Shown: positions 1-6,846 of the stretch, one piece after another
How the letters are laid out: each line of letters begins with the position of its first letter
How positions within the stretch are numbered: position 1 is the first letter of the stretch
Assembly: GCA_964492595.1 (NCBI GenBank)
Contig: CAZBKY010000003.1
Coordinates: forward strand, 1-41,312
Source of the DNA: CAYNFP01 sp964492595
GTDB lineage: Bacteria > Bacillota_I > Bacilli_A > RF39 > UBA660
Length of the DNA: 41,312 nucleotides
Reading direction: 5' to 3'
The notes under the pieces: generated by a model
Seen by the model: only the letters and a program-made list of their open reading frames with translations
Databases searched by the model: none
Told to the model about the DNA's origin: nothing
Translations under genes and position numbers: made by a program

Positions 1-2
1 AA

Positions 3-479
3 AAAACCGAACAGCAAGGAACCTCATACACAACAAGTTCATTAGATACATCAGGAATATACAATATGTGGAAACTGGTTACAGCTTCTGAAAATGCATC
101 AGGAAAATACACAGACGGAAACACATTGGTAACTTACATTTATGAAAAAGTAATGGGTAAATTAATTATTAATTACGTAGATGAAAATGGTAAAGAATTG
201 CTAGAAAGCAAAGTAACTTCACAGCAGGTTGGAACATCATACGAATCTAAGCCTGAAGATATAGATGAGTACATATTAAAATCTGTAGAAGGATCAGAAT
301 CTGGAAACTATATTGAAGGAGAAATTATAATCACTTATATATATGAATTAGCTGGTACTGGTGGAGATGAACCAACAGACACTGGAATTGAGAATTCCAT
401 CCTTCCGGAAGTTATGTATATAGTAAGTTCAATATCATTAATAGGAAGCCTTATAATAAAGAAAAAATTCAGCAATTAA
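3..479 (+). CDS. MucBP-repeat surface protein, C-terminal part (5' end outside window)
   Basis: The open frame runs in from the left edge, so only the C-terminal ~158 residues are seen; the in-frame ATG at 66 is internal. Two MucBP-like beta repeats are visible (the first ends LVTYIYEK, the second ends IIITYIYEL), each with the typical G-T-S-Y and G-x-Y spacing. The end looks like a wall-sorting signal: a PTDTGIENS segment, about 20 hydrophobic residues, then KKK. It is not a canonical LPXTG. The protein is probably exported and attached by a sortase; the gene immediately downstream on the opposite strand encodes one. Its ligand is unknown; MucBP domains are known from mucus-adhesion proteins. 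Confidence 0.8.
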   Translation, partial: KTEQQGTSYTTSSLDTSGIYNMWKLVTASENASGKYTDGNTLVTYIYEKVMGKLIINYVDENGKELLESKVTSQQVGTSYESKPEDIDEYILKSVEGSESGNYIEGEIIITYIYELAGTGGDEPTDTGIENSILPEVMYIVSSISLIGSLIIKKKFSN

Positions 480-490
480 ACTGAATTTTT
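463..490. terminator. Bidirectional intrinsic terminator between surface protein and sortase
   Basis: A perfect 10-bp inverted repeat (463-472 with 481-490) has an 8-base loop, an A-run on the left arm and a T-run on the right. It sits between two convergent genes and overlaps the stop codon of the surface-protein gene, so it can end transcripts from both sides. Confidence 0.8.
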
Positions 491-496
491 TTATAT

Positions 497-1219
497 TTAA
501 TTAAATTGTTTAGCTACTATTAATAATAGTTTATTTCTATTATTTCCAAATAAACATGTCTGAATAATTAATATATTATCATATTCATTTAAATCAATAT
601 CACTTTTATATATTGATTTTTCTTTCATTTTATTGATATGTTTTAGCCAGGAAGTATCATTATCATATTTATACTTATAATGTTCTGCATTATCACTTTT
701 TTTATCTAAATATATATAACTAATTATGTACTTATAAGTTTTATCTATTGTTTTAAGTTCTATAATATCATTATTCTTAGTATAATCATTGTTTAAATAA
801 TTTTCTAACTTTTTAAATGGTAAATCGTATCTTGTAGAGTTGTGTCCATATATATTAATCTGTTTATCTCCTATGCTAGTTCTATAATCTATAAATGGAG
901 CTCCACCTGGTATTTTTATTTTATTTAATCCATATTTCATATAGTATTTATTATCACTGCCCTGAACCAGCGGAATCTCTATAATGTCTGATATTTTTAA
1001 TATAGCAATTATGTCCGAGTTGTTAAATTCATTTTTAAAATTATTAATAAGTTCAAAGTTACTTAATTCTTCATTTACAACAGTTTTTATCACATTATTT
1101 TCTTCTTTTATATTATCTTCAATATTTTTCTTATATAAAATAAGTATAAATGAAGTAATAAAAAGTATTATAGATATAATAATTACAGCATCAATTAATT
1201 TAAATTTCTTCTTTTTCAT
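497..1219 (-). CDS. Class B-like sortase
   Basis: A membrane-anchored cysteine transpeptidase that would cut sorting signals and join surface proteins to the wall. The N-terminus is KKKKFKL followed by a ~20-residue membrane segment. The catalytic His lies in INIYGHNST, the Cys in IIQTC, and the following basic residue in NNRNKLLLIVAK. The YGHN...F..L..Y spacing is that of SrtB-like enzymes. I start it at the ATG at 1219 (MKKKK); a TTG at 1234 is in frame but lies upstream of the expected transcription start. Its likely substrate is the convergent MucBP protein. Subclass assignment rests on motifs only. Confidence 0.82.
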   Translation of the reverse strand: MKKKKFKLIDAVIIISIILFITSFILILYKKNIEDNIKEENNVIKTVVNEELSNFELINNFKNEFNNSDIIAILKISDIIEIPLVQGSDNKYYMKYGLNKIKIPGGAPFIDYRTSIGDKQINIYGHNSTRYDLPFKKLENYLNNDYTKNNDIIELKTIDKTYKYIISYIYLDKKSDNAEHYKYKYDNDTSWLKHINKMKEKSIYKSDIDLNEYDNILIIQTCLFGNNRNKLLLIVAKQFN

Positions 1220-1225
1220 GAGTTG

Positions 1226-1254
1226 ATAATACAATTAAAATTATATTTTGTCAA
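1226..1254 (-). promoter_or_regulatory. Promoter of the sortase gene (apparently leaderless)
   Basis: On the minus strand TTGACA (1254-1249), a 17-bp spacer and TATTAT (1231-1226). Only six bases separate the -10 box from the ATG at 1219, which puts the expected start site at or next to the start codon; no Shine-Dalgarno sequence is present. Confidence 0.7.
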
Positions 1255-1258
1255 TAAT

Positions 1259-1287
1259 TTGACTTAATAGCTTATTTTTGGTATAAT
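1259..1287 (+). promoter_or_regulatory. Promoter of the 221-aa membrane protein gene
   Basis: TTGACT (1259-1264), 17-bp spacer, TATAAT (1282-1287). It is divergent from and almost touching the sortase promoter, so a regulator bound here could affect both. Confidence 0.75.
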
Positions 1288-1321
1288 AAACAGCATTAAT
1301 ATTTAGAAGTGGGGTGTTATC

Positions 1322-1987
1322 ATGGAAGAGGTTATTATGTTATTACTTAATTTATATATATTATCAACTTTATATACTAATACAATGGGTTTAATAATAA
1401 TAGCCAAATGTAAGCCTTTTGTTAAACAGATGATTGAGTCAAATGGATACATAGTGAAAGAAAAAGATGATACAGAGTTTGTTATTGATATAATGTTGAA
1501 TATATTAAAGTTTTTAGTTTTAGCTCTTTATTTATATGAAGCATTAAAATTTAATAGCAAAGATTTTAATGTGCAAAAAATAATTCAAGAAAAAGAGCGT
1601 AAAGGAGAAATAGAAAAAAATCCTTCACAATCTGCAATACTTGATGAAAGCATATTTAGAGATGAAAGAAAACCTATCTCATTATCCATGGGTAGATATG
1701 AAAAACCAACTTTTTATAAGGCTCATAGTGGAATGTATACAAAAGACAGATACCCTAATACAGATGATATTGACATGGACTTTTGGGAAGAAGAAATGGA
1801 CATATCTTCAGATTTAAAAGAAAAAGTCGAAATGCCAAATACTTATGTAAAATCCGATCCTTTAAACGAATACTTAGCTTCAATGAGTCCTGAAGACATA
1901 GAAGATATGCAAAGGAAATTATCAGAAATAGAAAAGATGAAAAAAGAACATACCAGATTATTAAATATAGATGATTCAAACAGATAA
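1322..1987 (+). CDS. Unknown membrane protein with acidic cytoplasmic tail
   Basis: I do not recognise this 221-residue protein. Two hydrophobic segments (about residues 5-27 and 55-76) are followed by a long charged tail rich in Asp, Glu and Lys; the last ~45 residues (SMSPEDIEDMQRKLSEIEKM) look helical and perhaps coiled-coil. It has its own promoter and a G-rich ribosome site (GTGGGGTG) before the ATG. The T-box leader of the thrS operon follows, so it is a single-gene unit. The tail could be an interaction platform, but no family motif was seen. Confidence 0.6.
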   Translation: MEEVIMLLLNLYILSTLYTNTMGLIIIAKCKPFVKQMIESNGYIVKEKDDTEFVIDIMLNILKFLVLALYLYEALKFNSKDFNVQKIIQEKERKGEIEKNPSQSAILDESIFRDERKPISLSMGRYEKPTFYKAHSGMYTKDRYPNTDDIDMDFWEEEMDISSDLKEKVEMPNTYVKSDPLNEYLASMSPEDIEDMQRKLSEIEKMKKEHTRLLNIDDSNR

Positions 1988-2018
1988 ATTATATAAACTG
2001 GATAATGATTTAAATTTA

Positions 2019-2047
2019 TTGATATTCATATAATATCGTGGTAAAAT
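2019..2047 (+). promoter_or_regulatory. Promoter of the T-box/thrS operon
   Basis: TTGATA (2019-2024), 17-bp spacer, TAAAAT (2042-2047), placing the transcript start near 2054 just before the T-box stem I. Confidence 0.55.
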
Positions 2048-2053
2048 ATATTT

Positions 2054-2248
2054 GTAAATTGATGAAGAGGACAAGATTGTTAATAGTAATTTATAGAGAG
2101 TTAGTGGTAGGTGAAAACTAATAATGATATTAATGATTACTCCCTTGGAAAGAGGTTAATAGCCTACGGAAGTTAAGCCGTTATACTTAAATAAAGTTAA
2201 ATCTTAGGATGGTACCGTGTTTATAAGCACTCCTTTTGGAGTGTTTTT
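2054..2248 (+). promoter_or_regulatory. T-box riboswitch leader (threonine, by context)
   Basis: The leader carries the conserved T-box AGGATGGTACCGTG (2206-2219), a stem I with the AGAGAG and GGTGAAAA elements (about 2095-2117), and an intrinsic terminator CACTCC/GGAGTG with a T-run (2228-2248). T-boxes bind a specific tRNA; when it is uncharged, the antiterminator forms and the operon is read. The most likely specifier is ACT (Thr) at 2139-2141, just ahead of the CCCTT that closes stem I, which matches the ThrRS gene downstream. The specifier choice is by position only and was not folded. Confidence 0.88.
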
Positions 2249-2270
2249 ATTTATATAAAAGGAGAGTGTT

Positions 2271-2477
2271 ATGAAACAAAAAGAGTTAGATGATGCGATT
2301 AGTGAGGTTAGAACTGAAAAATTAATGCTAATTAAAACTAAAGCAAAACTCACGGATGACAGTAAAATAAAAGCTATTGAAAAAAGAATCGTAGCGGTTA
2401 ATAAAGAAATGAAAAATTTAAGAGATAAATTTAAAAAAGAAAAGGAGAAAGAAAATGAAAGAAATAAAAAACAATGA
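2271..2477 (+). CDS. Small charged coiled-coil protein in the thrS operon
   Basis: A 68-residue, very Lys/Glu-rich protein predicted from composition to be almost wholly helical or coiled-coil, with no hydrophobic segment. It has a strong ribosome site (AAAGGAG) and is the first gene after the T-box terminator. Its last 23 bases overlap the start of thrS in another frame, so the two are probably translationally coupled. It does not resemble the TGS domain missing from the adjacent ThrRS. I do not recognise the family; a partner or stabiliser of ThrRS is only a guess from position. Confidence 0.65.
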   Translation: MKQKELDDAISEVRTEKLMLIKTKAKLTDDSKIKAIEKRIVAVNKEMKNLRDKFKKEKEKENERNKKQ

Positions 2478-4194
2478 AAAATTAAATATTTTAAATCATA
2501 GTTGTGCTCATTTAATGGCACAGGCGATTAAACATTTATATCCAGAAGCAAAATTTTGGGTAGGCCCTGTAATAGATGAAGGGTTTTATTATGATGTTGA
2601 TTTAAAGGGTATTTATATTACTGAAGAAGATTTACCATTAATAGAAAGGGAAATGAAAAAAATAAGTAAAGATGGTAAAAGAATAGTAAGAAGTGAACTC
2701 TCAAAAAAAGAAGCACTTGATATGTTTAAAGATGATGAATATAAATTAGATTTAATTAGTAATATGGAAGATGGCTCAGTAATAAGCTGTTACACTCAGG
2801 GAGATTTCACTGATTTATGTAGAGGGCCTCACACTGAAACTGTTAAAGAATTAAAATATTTTAAATTATTAAAAGTTAGTGGTGCATACTGGAAAGGCGA
2901 TGCTAAAAATAAAATGCTCCAAAGAATATATGGAATATGTTTTGATACAGAAGAGGATTTAAATATTCATTTGAATTTCTTGGAAGAAGCTAAAAAAAGA
3001 GATCATAGAAAATTGGGGCGCGAATTAGAATTGTTTATGATAAGTGAATATGGGCCAGGATTTCCTTTCTGGCTGCCGAATGGTATTATTTTAAGAAAAG
3101 AACTGGAAGACTTCTGGTATGAAGAACATAAAAAAGAAGGCTATAAATTTATTACTACTCCAATTATGCTTGGGAAAGAACTTTGGGAAGTAAGCGGTCA
3201 CTGGTTTAATTATAAAGATAATATGTATACTTCATCTATAGATGATAAGGAATTTGCCATTAAACCTATGAATTGTCCTGGTGGATTACTTGTGTATAAA
3301 AATAGTTTGCACTCTTATAAAGAATTCCCACTAAAAGTTGGGGAACTTGGTTTAGTACACAGACATGAGGCAAGCGGAGCATTGAGTGGTTTATTTAGAG
3401 TTAGAATGTTTACTCAAGATGATGCTCATATATATATGATAGATAGTCAAATTGAAAATGAAACTATAAATTTAATTAAATTTTTTGATAAAATTTATAA
3501 AACATTTAATTTAGAGTATTCTATTGAACTATCTACAAGACCTGAAGAAAAGTATATAGGTGAAGTTGAAGTTTGGGATAAATCAGAAGAAGCATTGGAA
3601 AATGCCTGTAAAAAGGCTAATATTAAATATAATTTAAATCCAGGAGATGGAGCATTTTATGGTCCAAAATTAGATTTTCATATAAAAGACTCACTTGGTA
3701 GAACATGGCAATGTGGAACAATTCAACTTGATATGAATCTTCCAGAAAGATTTGATTTGACTTATATTGACAGAAACGGTGAAAAAAAGAGACCTGTTAT
3801 GCTCCATAGAGCAATATTTGGCTCTATAGAAAGATTTATAGGCATACTGATTGAACATTATGTCGGAGCCTTCCCTTTATGGTTAAGTCCACTACAAGTG
3901 AATATAATACCTGTTAATAATGAGTATCACTTAGAATATTCAAGCTGTATAAAAAATGAATTATTACAACATAATGTTAGAGTAGAAGTGGATGAAAGAG
4001 ATGAAAAGCTTGGATATAAAATGAGAGAAAGTGTGCTAAAGAAAATTCCTTATACTCTGATTATAGGAGATAAGGAAAAGAACACTGATACTATAAGTTA
4101 TAGGATAAGGGGAAGTGAAGAAACATTAAATATTGGCTTAAAAGATTTTATTGAAAAGTTAAATAAGGAGATAATAGAAAAGACAATATTTTAA
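2455..4194 (+). CDS. thrS: Threonyl-tRNA synthetase lacking the TGS domain
   Basis: Charges tRNA-Thr with threonine. At 579 residues it is about 60 shorter than the usual ~640 because it begins directly at the editing domain (H15xxxH19) and has no N-terminal TGS. Later editing-domain residues are present (CYTQGDFTDLCRGPHT). The class II core is intact: zinc ligands Cys in MNCPGG, His in the FTQDDAHIY region and His in VMLHRAIFG; motif 2 RHEASGAL; motif 3 GSIERF. The anticodon-binding domain fills the last ~100 residues. The ATG has a good ribosome site (AAAAGGAG). Expression is under the upstream T-box. Confidence 0.96.
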   Translation: MKEIKNNEKLNILNHSCAHLMAQAIKHLYPEAKFWVGPVIDEGFYYDVDLKGIYITEEDLPLIEREMKKISKDGKRIVRSELSKKEALDMFKDDEYKLDLISNMEDGSVISCYTQGDFTDLCRGPHTETVKELKYFKLLKVSGAYWKGDAKNKMLQRIYGICFDTEEDLNIHLNFLEEAKKRDHRKLGRELELFMISEYGPGFPFWLPNGIILRKELEDFWYEEHKKEGYKFITTPIMLGKELWEVSGHWFNYKDNMYTSSIDDKEFAIKPMNCPGGLLVYKNSLHSYKEFPLKVGELGLVHRHEASGALSGLFRVRMFTQDDAHIYMIDSQIENETINLIKFFDKIYKTFNLEYSIELSTRPEEKYIGEVEVWDKSEEALENACKKANIKYNLNPGDGAFYGPKLDFHIKDSLGRTWQCGTIQLDMNLPERFDLTYIDRNGEKKRPVMLHRAIFGSIERFIGILIEHYVGAFPLWLSPLQVNIIPVNNEYHLEYSSCIKNELLQHNVRVEVDERDEKLGYKMRESVLKKIPYTLIIGDKEKNTDTISYRIRGSEETLNIGLKDFIEKLNKEIIEKTIF

Positions 4195-4210
4195 AGGAGG
4201 ACCTAAAAAC

Positions 4211-4239
4211 TTGACAATATTCCTTAATTGTTGTATAAT
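4211..4239 (+). promoter_or_regulatory. Strong consensus sigma-A promoter
   Basis: Perfect TTGACA (4211-4216), 17-bp spacer, perfect TATAAT (4234-4239), directly upstream of the 141-aa gene and only 16 bases after the thrS stop. A strong promoter here implies abundant expression of the unknown gene that follows. Confidence 0.85.
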
Positions 4240-4271
4240 TATATCACTAATTTTAGAGGGGGTTTGTTAAG

Positions 4272-4697
4272 ATGAAAGGGAGATTTTTACTTGACTATCT
4301 TGATGAAAATTATTACAAAAAATTAGAGAGAAGTTTAAAGAAATATAACATGATGGCTTATAAGAAACTAGTATTTGATTTCTATCCAAAATTAAGAACT
4401 GGAGAGTTTGTTGGAGAATTAGTTTCTATAAATAAACATGAGCAAAAAGAAACATATGAATTAAAACTTCCTACAGATAATTTATTTGTAAAAGTATATG
4501 GAGAAGTAAAATTGAATTATACAGTTTATAGAAGTGAAAATACAGTTATGTTAAATTCATTAGAACCAAAAGATATTTTAATGGATGGGCACAAAACTGA
4601 GCTAACAGCATATAAAGGAATAATGATTTCTAAAGCTCATGCACAAAAAGAAATGTTCAAAATAGACTTGATAAGTAGATTAGAAGGAAGTAAATAA
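4272..4697 (+). CDS. Unknown 141-aa cytoplasmic protein, strongly expressed
   Basis: I do not recognise this protein. It has no signal peptide or membrane segment. The first ~50 residues are Lys/Tyr-rich and helical in character (LDENYYKKLERSLKKYNMM); the remainder alternates polar and hydrophobic residues as in a small beta domain (about 50-115). It has a perfect consensus promoter, a strong ribosome site (GAGGGGG) and its own terminator, so it is an independent single-gene unit. That layout suggests an abundant housekeeping protein; its function cannot be told from sequence. Confidence 0.7.
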   Translation: MKGRFLLDYLDENYYKKLERSLKKYNMMAYKKLVFDFYPKLRTGEFVGELVSINKHEQKETYELKLPTDNLFVKVYGEVKLNYTVYRSENTVMLNSLEPKDILMDGHKTELTAYKGIMISKAHAQKEMFKIDLISRLEGSK

Positions 4698-4713
4698 CTT
4701 TCTTCTTTTTTTT
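4683..4713 (+). terminator. Intrinsic terminator of the 141-aa gene
   Basis: GAAGGAAG (4683-4690) pairs with CTTTCTTC (4698-4705) around the stop codon and is followed by eight T. Confidence 0.85.
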
Positions 4714-4726
4714 GTGAAAAAAATAA

Positions 4727-4755
4727 TTGAATTCTTTAAACAATTATGATATATT
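4727..4755 (+). promoter_or_regulatory. Promoter of the CAT tRNA
   Basis: TTGAAT (4727-4732), 17-bp spacer, TATATT (4750-4755), 12 bases before the mature tRNA 5' end. Confidence 0.6.
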
Positions 4756-4767
4756 ATATAAACGAAT

Positions 4768-4844
4768 GGACCTTTAGCTCAGTTGGTTAGAGCATCCGGC
4801 TCATAACCGGGCGGTCGTAGGTTCGAGTCCTACAAGGTCCACCA
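4768..4844 (+). tRNA. tRNA with CAT anticodon, probably Ile2 (lysidine type)
   Basis: A complete cloverleaf: acceptor GGACCTT/AAGGTCC, D arm GCTCAGTTGGTTAGAGC, anticodon stem TCCGG/CCGGG with loop CTCATAA, T arm GTAGG-TTCGAGT-CCTAC, and an encoded CCA end. CAT could mean Met or Ile2. The C4-G69 and C5-G68 acceptor pairs and the CCTTTAGCTC start are features of Ile2 tRNAs that TilS changes to read AUA, so I favour Ile2. AUA codons are common in this window, which makes such a tRNA necessary. Confidence 0.93.
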
Positions 4845-4855
4845 CTGAAAATACT

Positions 4856-4882
4856 AAAGACTACAGGAATGTAGTTTTTTTC
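4856..4882 (+). terminator. Terminator of the CAT tRNA
   Basis: CTACA/TGTAG stem with a GGAA loop, extended by A-T and G-T pairs and followed by a run of T. Confidence 0.75.
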
Positions 4883-5117
4883 TTTAATATTAAATAGTCT
4901 ATTTTTAGTCTATAACATCTAAAAAACATAAAAATATAGTATAAAGATAAAACCATTACAAAATGCCTTAATTGTTTAAATGGTTTATAATGTATTATAG
5001 AATAAACAACTCTTGATTTAACCATTATTAAACCAAATTAAAGCACTATATAAATAAGTGCTTAATCTAATATATTTAAAACTATAGGATATAATAACAT
5101 ATAAAACGAAAAAATGT
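4883..5117. other. AT-rich gap with two hairpins, no gene
   Basis: No reading frame with a credible start. Two inverted repeats are visible: AAACCATT (4950-4957) with AATGGTTT (4979-4986), and AAGCACT (5041-5047) with AGTGCTT (5057-5063). Neither is followed by a T-run, so they are not obvious terminators. Confidence 0.5.
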
Positions 5118-5125
5118 GGTATAAT
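5117..5125 (+). promoter_or_regulatory. Extended -10 promoter of the carD operon
   Basis: TGGTATAAT (5117-5125) is an extended -10 element with a perfect TATAAT; no good -35 box is seen at 17 bp. The expected start near 5132 is only five bases before the leader hairpin. Confidence 0.65.
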
Positions 5126-5136
5126 TAATTATAACG

Positions 5137-5180
5137 AGTAGCTATTCAATGGCGTAAATCCTGTTGAATAGCTACTTTTT
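5137..5180 (+). promoter_or_regulatory. Leader hairpin with U-run (attenuator or terminator) before carD
   Basis: A perfect 13-bp stem (5137-5149 with 5164-5176), 14-base loop and T-run (5176-5180). It looks like an intrinsic terminator but lies just after the carD promoter, so most transcripts might stop about 50 bases into the leader. It could be an attenuator, a small RNA, or a terminator for read-through from upstream. Confidence 0.7.
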
Positions 5181-5189
5181 AAATAAAAC

Positions 5190-5209
5190 TTTCAATTTTA
5201 AAATTGAAA
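5190..5209. repeat. 20-bp perfect palindrome ahead of the carD ribosome site
   Basis: TTTCAATTTT followed directly by its reverse complement, ending three bases before the AGGAGG of carD. It may be a protein-binding operator or an RNA element that masks the ribosome site. Being AT-rich, it could partly be chance. Confidence 0.5.
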
Positions 5210-5225
5210 ATAGGAGGCAAATACT

Positions 5226-5708
5226 ATGTTTAAAGTAGGAAATCATGTAGTTTATAAAAAAGAAATTTGTAGAATAATTGAAATTAAAAAAAATAGGGCT
5301 AATAACAGTAATTATTATATATTAGTACCTATATCTAATGATTCCTTAAAAATAGAGGTACCTGTTGCTAATCTTTGGGGAAGTTTAAGACCGTTGATTA
5401 GTAAAAAAGAAATTGAAAAAATTATTAATGAAATTCCCAATATTGAAATATTAGTTATGGATGGTCATTTAATTGAAAAGGAATATAAATTATTAATTAA
5501 TTCTGGTAAACCAGAAGATTTTATAAAAATTATTAAAACAGCTTATTTTAAAGATAAAGAAAAAAGTAATAAAATAACAACAAGCAGAGATACTAATTAT
5601 TTTAATCTTGCAGAAAAATATTTATATGAAGAATTCTCAATTGTTTTGGGTATGAACTATGAAGATACTAAAAATTTTATTATAAAATGTATAGAGCAAA
5701 ATAAATAA
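5226..5708 (+). CDS. CarD/CdnL family RNA polymerase-binding regulator
   Basis: 160 residues, the usual length for CdnL-type proteins. The N-terminal ~55 residues form the RNA-polymerase interaction (RID) domain shared with Mfd/TRCF (FKVGNHVVYKKEICRIIEI, a Tudor-like fold that binds the beta subunit). The C-terminal half has the helical signature LINSGKPEDFIKIIKT and FNLAEKYLYEEFSIVLG. CarD proteins stabilise open promoter complexes, often of rRNA genes. A good ribosome site (AGGAGG) precedes the ATG. The gene after it encodes an alpha-CTD-like protein, making this pair look like a transcription-initiation module. Confidence 0.9.
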   Translation: MFKVGNHVVYKKEICRIIEIKKNRANNSNYYILVPISNDSLKIEVPVANLWGSLRPLISKKEIEKIINEIPNIEILVMDGHLIEKEYKLLINSGKPEDFIKIIKTAYFKDKEKSNKITTSRDTNYFNLAEKYLYEEFSIVLGMNYEDTKNFIIKCIEQNK

Positions 5709-5725
5709 GTAGAAAGCAGAATATT

Positions 5726-5950
5726 ATGTCAAATTTATTACTTAATAATCATATTGATAAATTAAATGTTGATTGTGAAACTTTATTAATATTAAAAAAC
5801 AATCAAATTTATACAATAAAAGATTTATGGAAACTAAAAAAACGAGACTTGAAAAAGTTTAATTTAACTCATAATCAAATTAATCATATAATTATAAAAA
5901 TGCAATTATATGGAATTGATTTAAATAGACGGATATATAACAAAAATTAA
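5726..5950 (+). CDS. Free-standing RNA polymerase alpha-CTD-like protein
   Basis: 74 residues. By hand alignment, residues ~8-68 follow the helix-hairpin-helix pattern of the RNA polymerase alpha subunit C-terminal domain: a first I-x-x-L-x-V segment, I-Y-T-I-K-D-L-W, a leucine-spaced helix, then N-L-T-H-N-Q-I-N ending GIDLN. The conserved NLG is changed to NLT and most polar surface residues differ. It begins 17 bases after carD and shares its operon. The ribosome site is weak (AGAAAG). Real alpha is about 310 residues with an N-terminal dimer domain, so this is not rpoA. A generic helix-hairpin-helix DNA-binding protein is the alternative. Confidence 0.55.
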   Translation: MSNLLLNNHIDKLNVDCETLLILKNNQIYTIKDLWKLKKRDLKKFNLTHNQINHIIIKMQLYGIDLNRRIYNKN

Positions 5951-6030
5951 AAAATATAAATTATAGAACGTAATTATTTACAATCAATAATAAAAAGTAT
6001 AAAATTAAATAGTATTTATATGGAGGAAAT

Positions 6031-6846
6031 ATGAATTTTATTATTATAATCAAAACAATAATTTTTGGTGTAGTTCAAGGTATTACAGAATGGTTACCAA
6101 TCAGTAGTACAGGACATCTTATTATTTTAAACGACTTTTTAGATTTAAATATGTCTAAAAAATTTATGGATATGTTTATGGTGGTTATCCAGTTTGGATC
6201 AATATTAGCTGTTATATTATTATTTTTTAATAAGTTAAATCCTATCAAAAAAAATAAATTAGAAAGAAAAAATACTTTTTATTTATGGTTAAAAATCATA
6301 ATAGCATCAATTCCTGTTGGAATAATAGGGTTTTTATTTGATGATTATATAGATTCATTATTATATAATTCAATTGTTGTAGCTTTAGCACTTATCATAT
6401 ATGGAATTATATTTATAATTATTGAAAATAAAAAAAGAATGCCAAAAATCAATAATTTAGAAGATATAGGCTATAAAAAATCATTTAAAATAGGTTTATA
6501 CCAAATGTTAGCATTAATTCCTGGAACATCTAGGTCTGGCTCTACAATTATAGGATCCATGCTGCTTGGAACCTCGAGATATATTGCAGCAGAGTTTTCA
6601 TTTTTCCTTGCAATTCCAGCAATTGTTGGAGCTAGTGGATATAAGATATTAAAATATGGATTTAATTTCACATCTCAAGAGTGTATAATTCTTATAGTAG
6701 GAACTTTTACCGCATTTGTAGTATCTTTAATTGCCATTAAATTCCTATTGAATTATATTAAAAAATCTGATTTTAAAATATTTGGATATTACAGGATAGC
6801 TTTAGGAATAATTATATTAATATATATTGGATCAAAATTTTTATAA
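6031..6846 (+). CDS. uppP: Undecaprenyl-diphosphatase
   Basis: An integral membrane enzyme that dephosphorylates undecaprenyl diphosphate to recycle the carrier lipid for peptidoglycan and wall polymers; it also gives bacitracin resistance. 271 residues, normal length, with about eight membrane helices. Family motifs are present: EWLPISSTGHLII near residue 22 and PGTSRSGSTIIG near residue 165. A good ribosome site (GGAGG) precedes the ATG. It lies 80 bases after the alpha-CTD-like gene; whether it shares that transcript is unclear. Confidence 0.95.
   Translation: MNFIIIIKTIIFGVVQGITEWLPISSTGHLIILNDFLDLNMSKKFMDMFMVVIQFGSILAVILLFFNKLNPIKKNKLERKNTFYLWLKIIIASIPVGIIGFLFDDYIDSLLYNSIVVALALIIYGIIFIIIENKKRMPKINNLEDIGYKKSFKIGLYQMLALIPGTSRSGSTIIGSMLLGTSRYIAAEFSFFLAIPAIVGASGYKILKYGFNFTSQECIILIVGTFTAFVVSLIAIKFLLNYIKKSDFKIFGYYRIALGIIILIYIGSKFL

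Noticed and set aside
984..1226. Plus-strand frame of 80 codons within the sortase gene
   Set aside because: Antisense to a well-supported gene and low-complexity; a shadow frame.
2455..2480. Possible fusion or split of a TGS domain upstream of thrS
   Set aside because: The upstream 68-residue protein is a charged helix, not a beta-grasp TGS, and lies in another frame.
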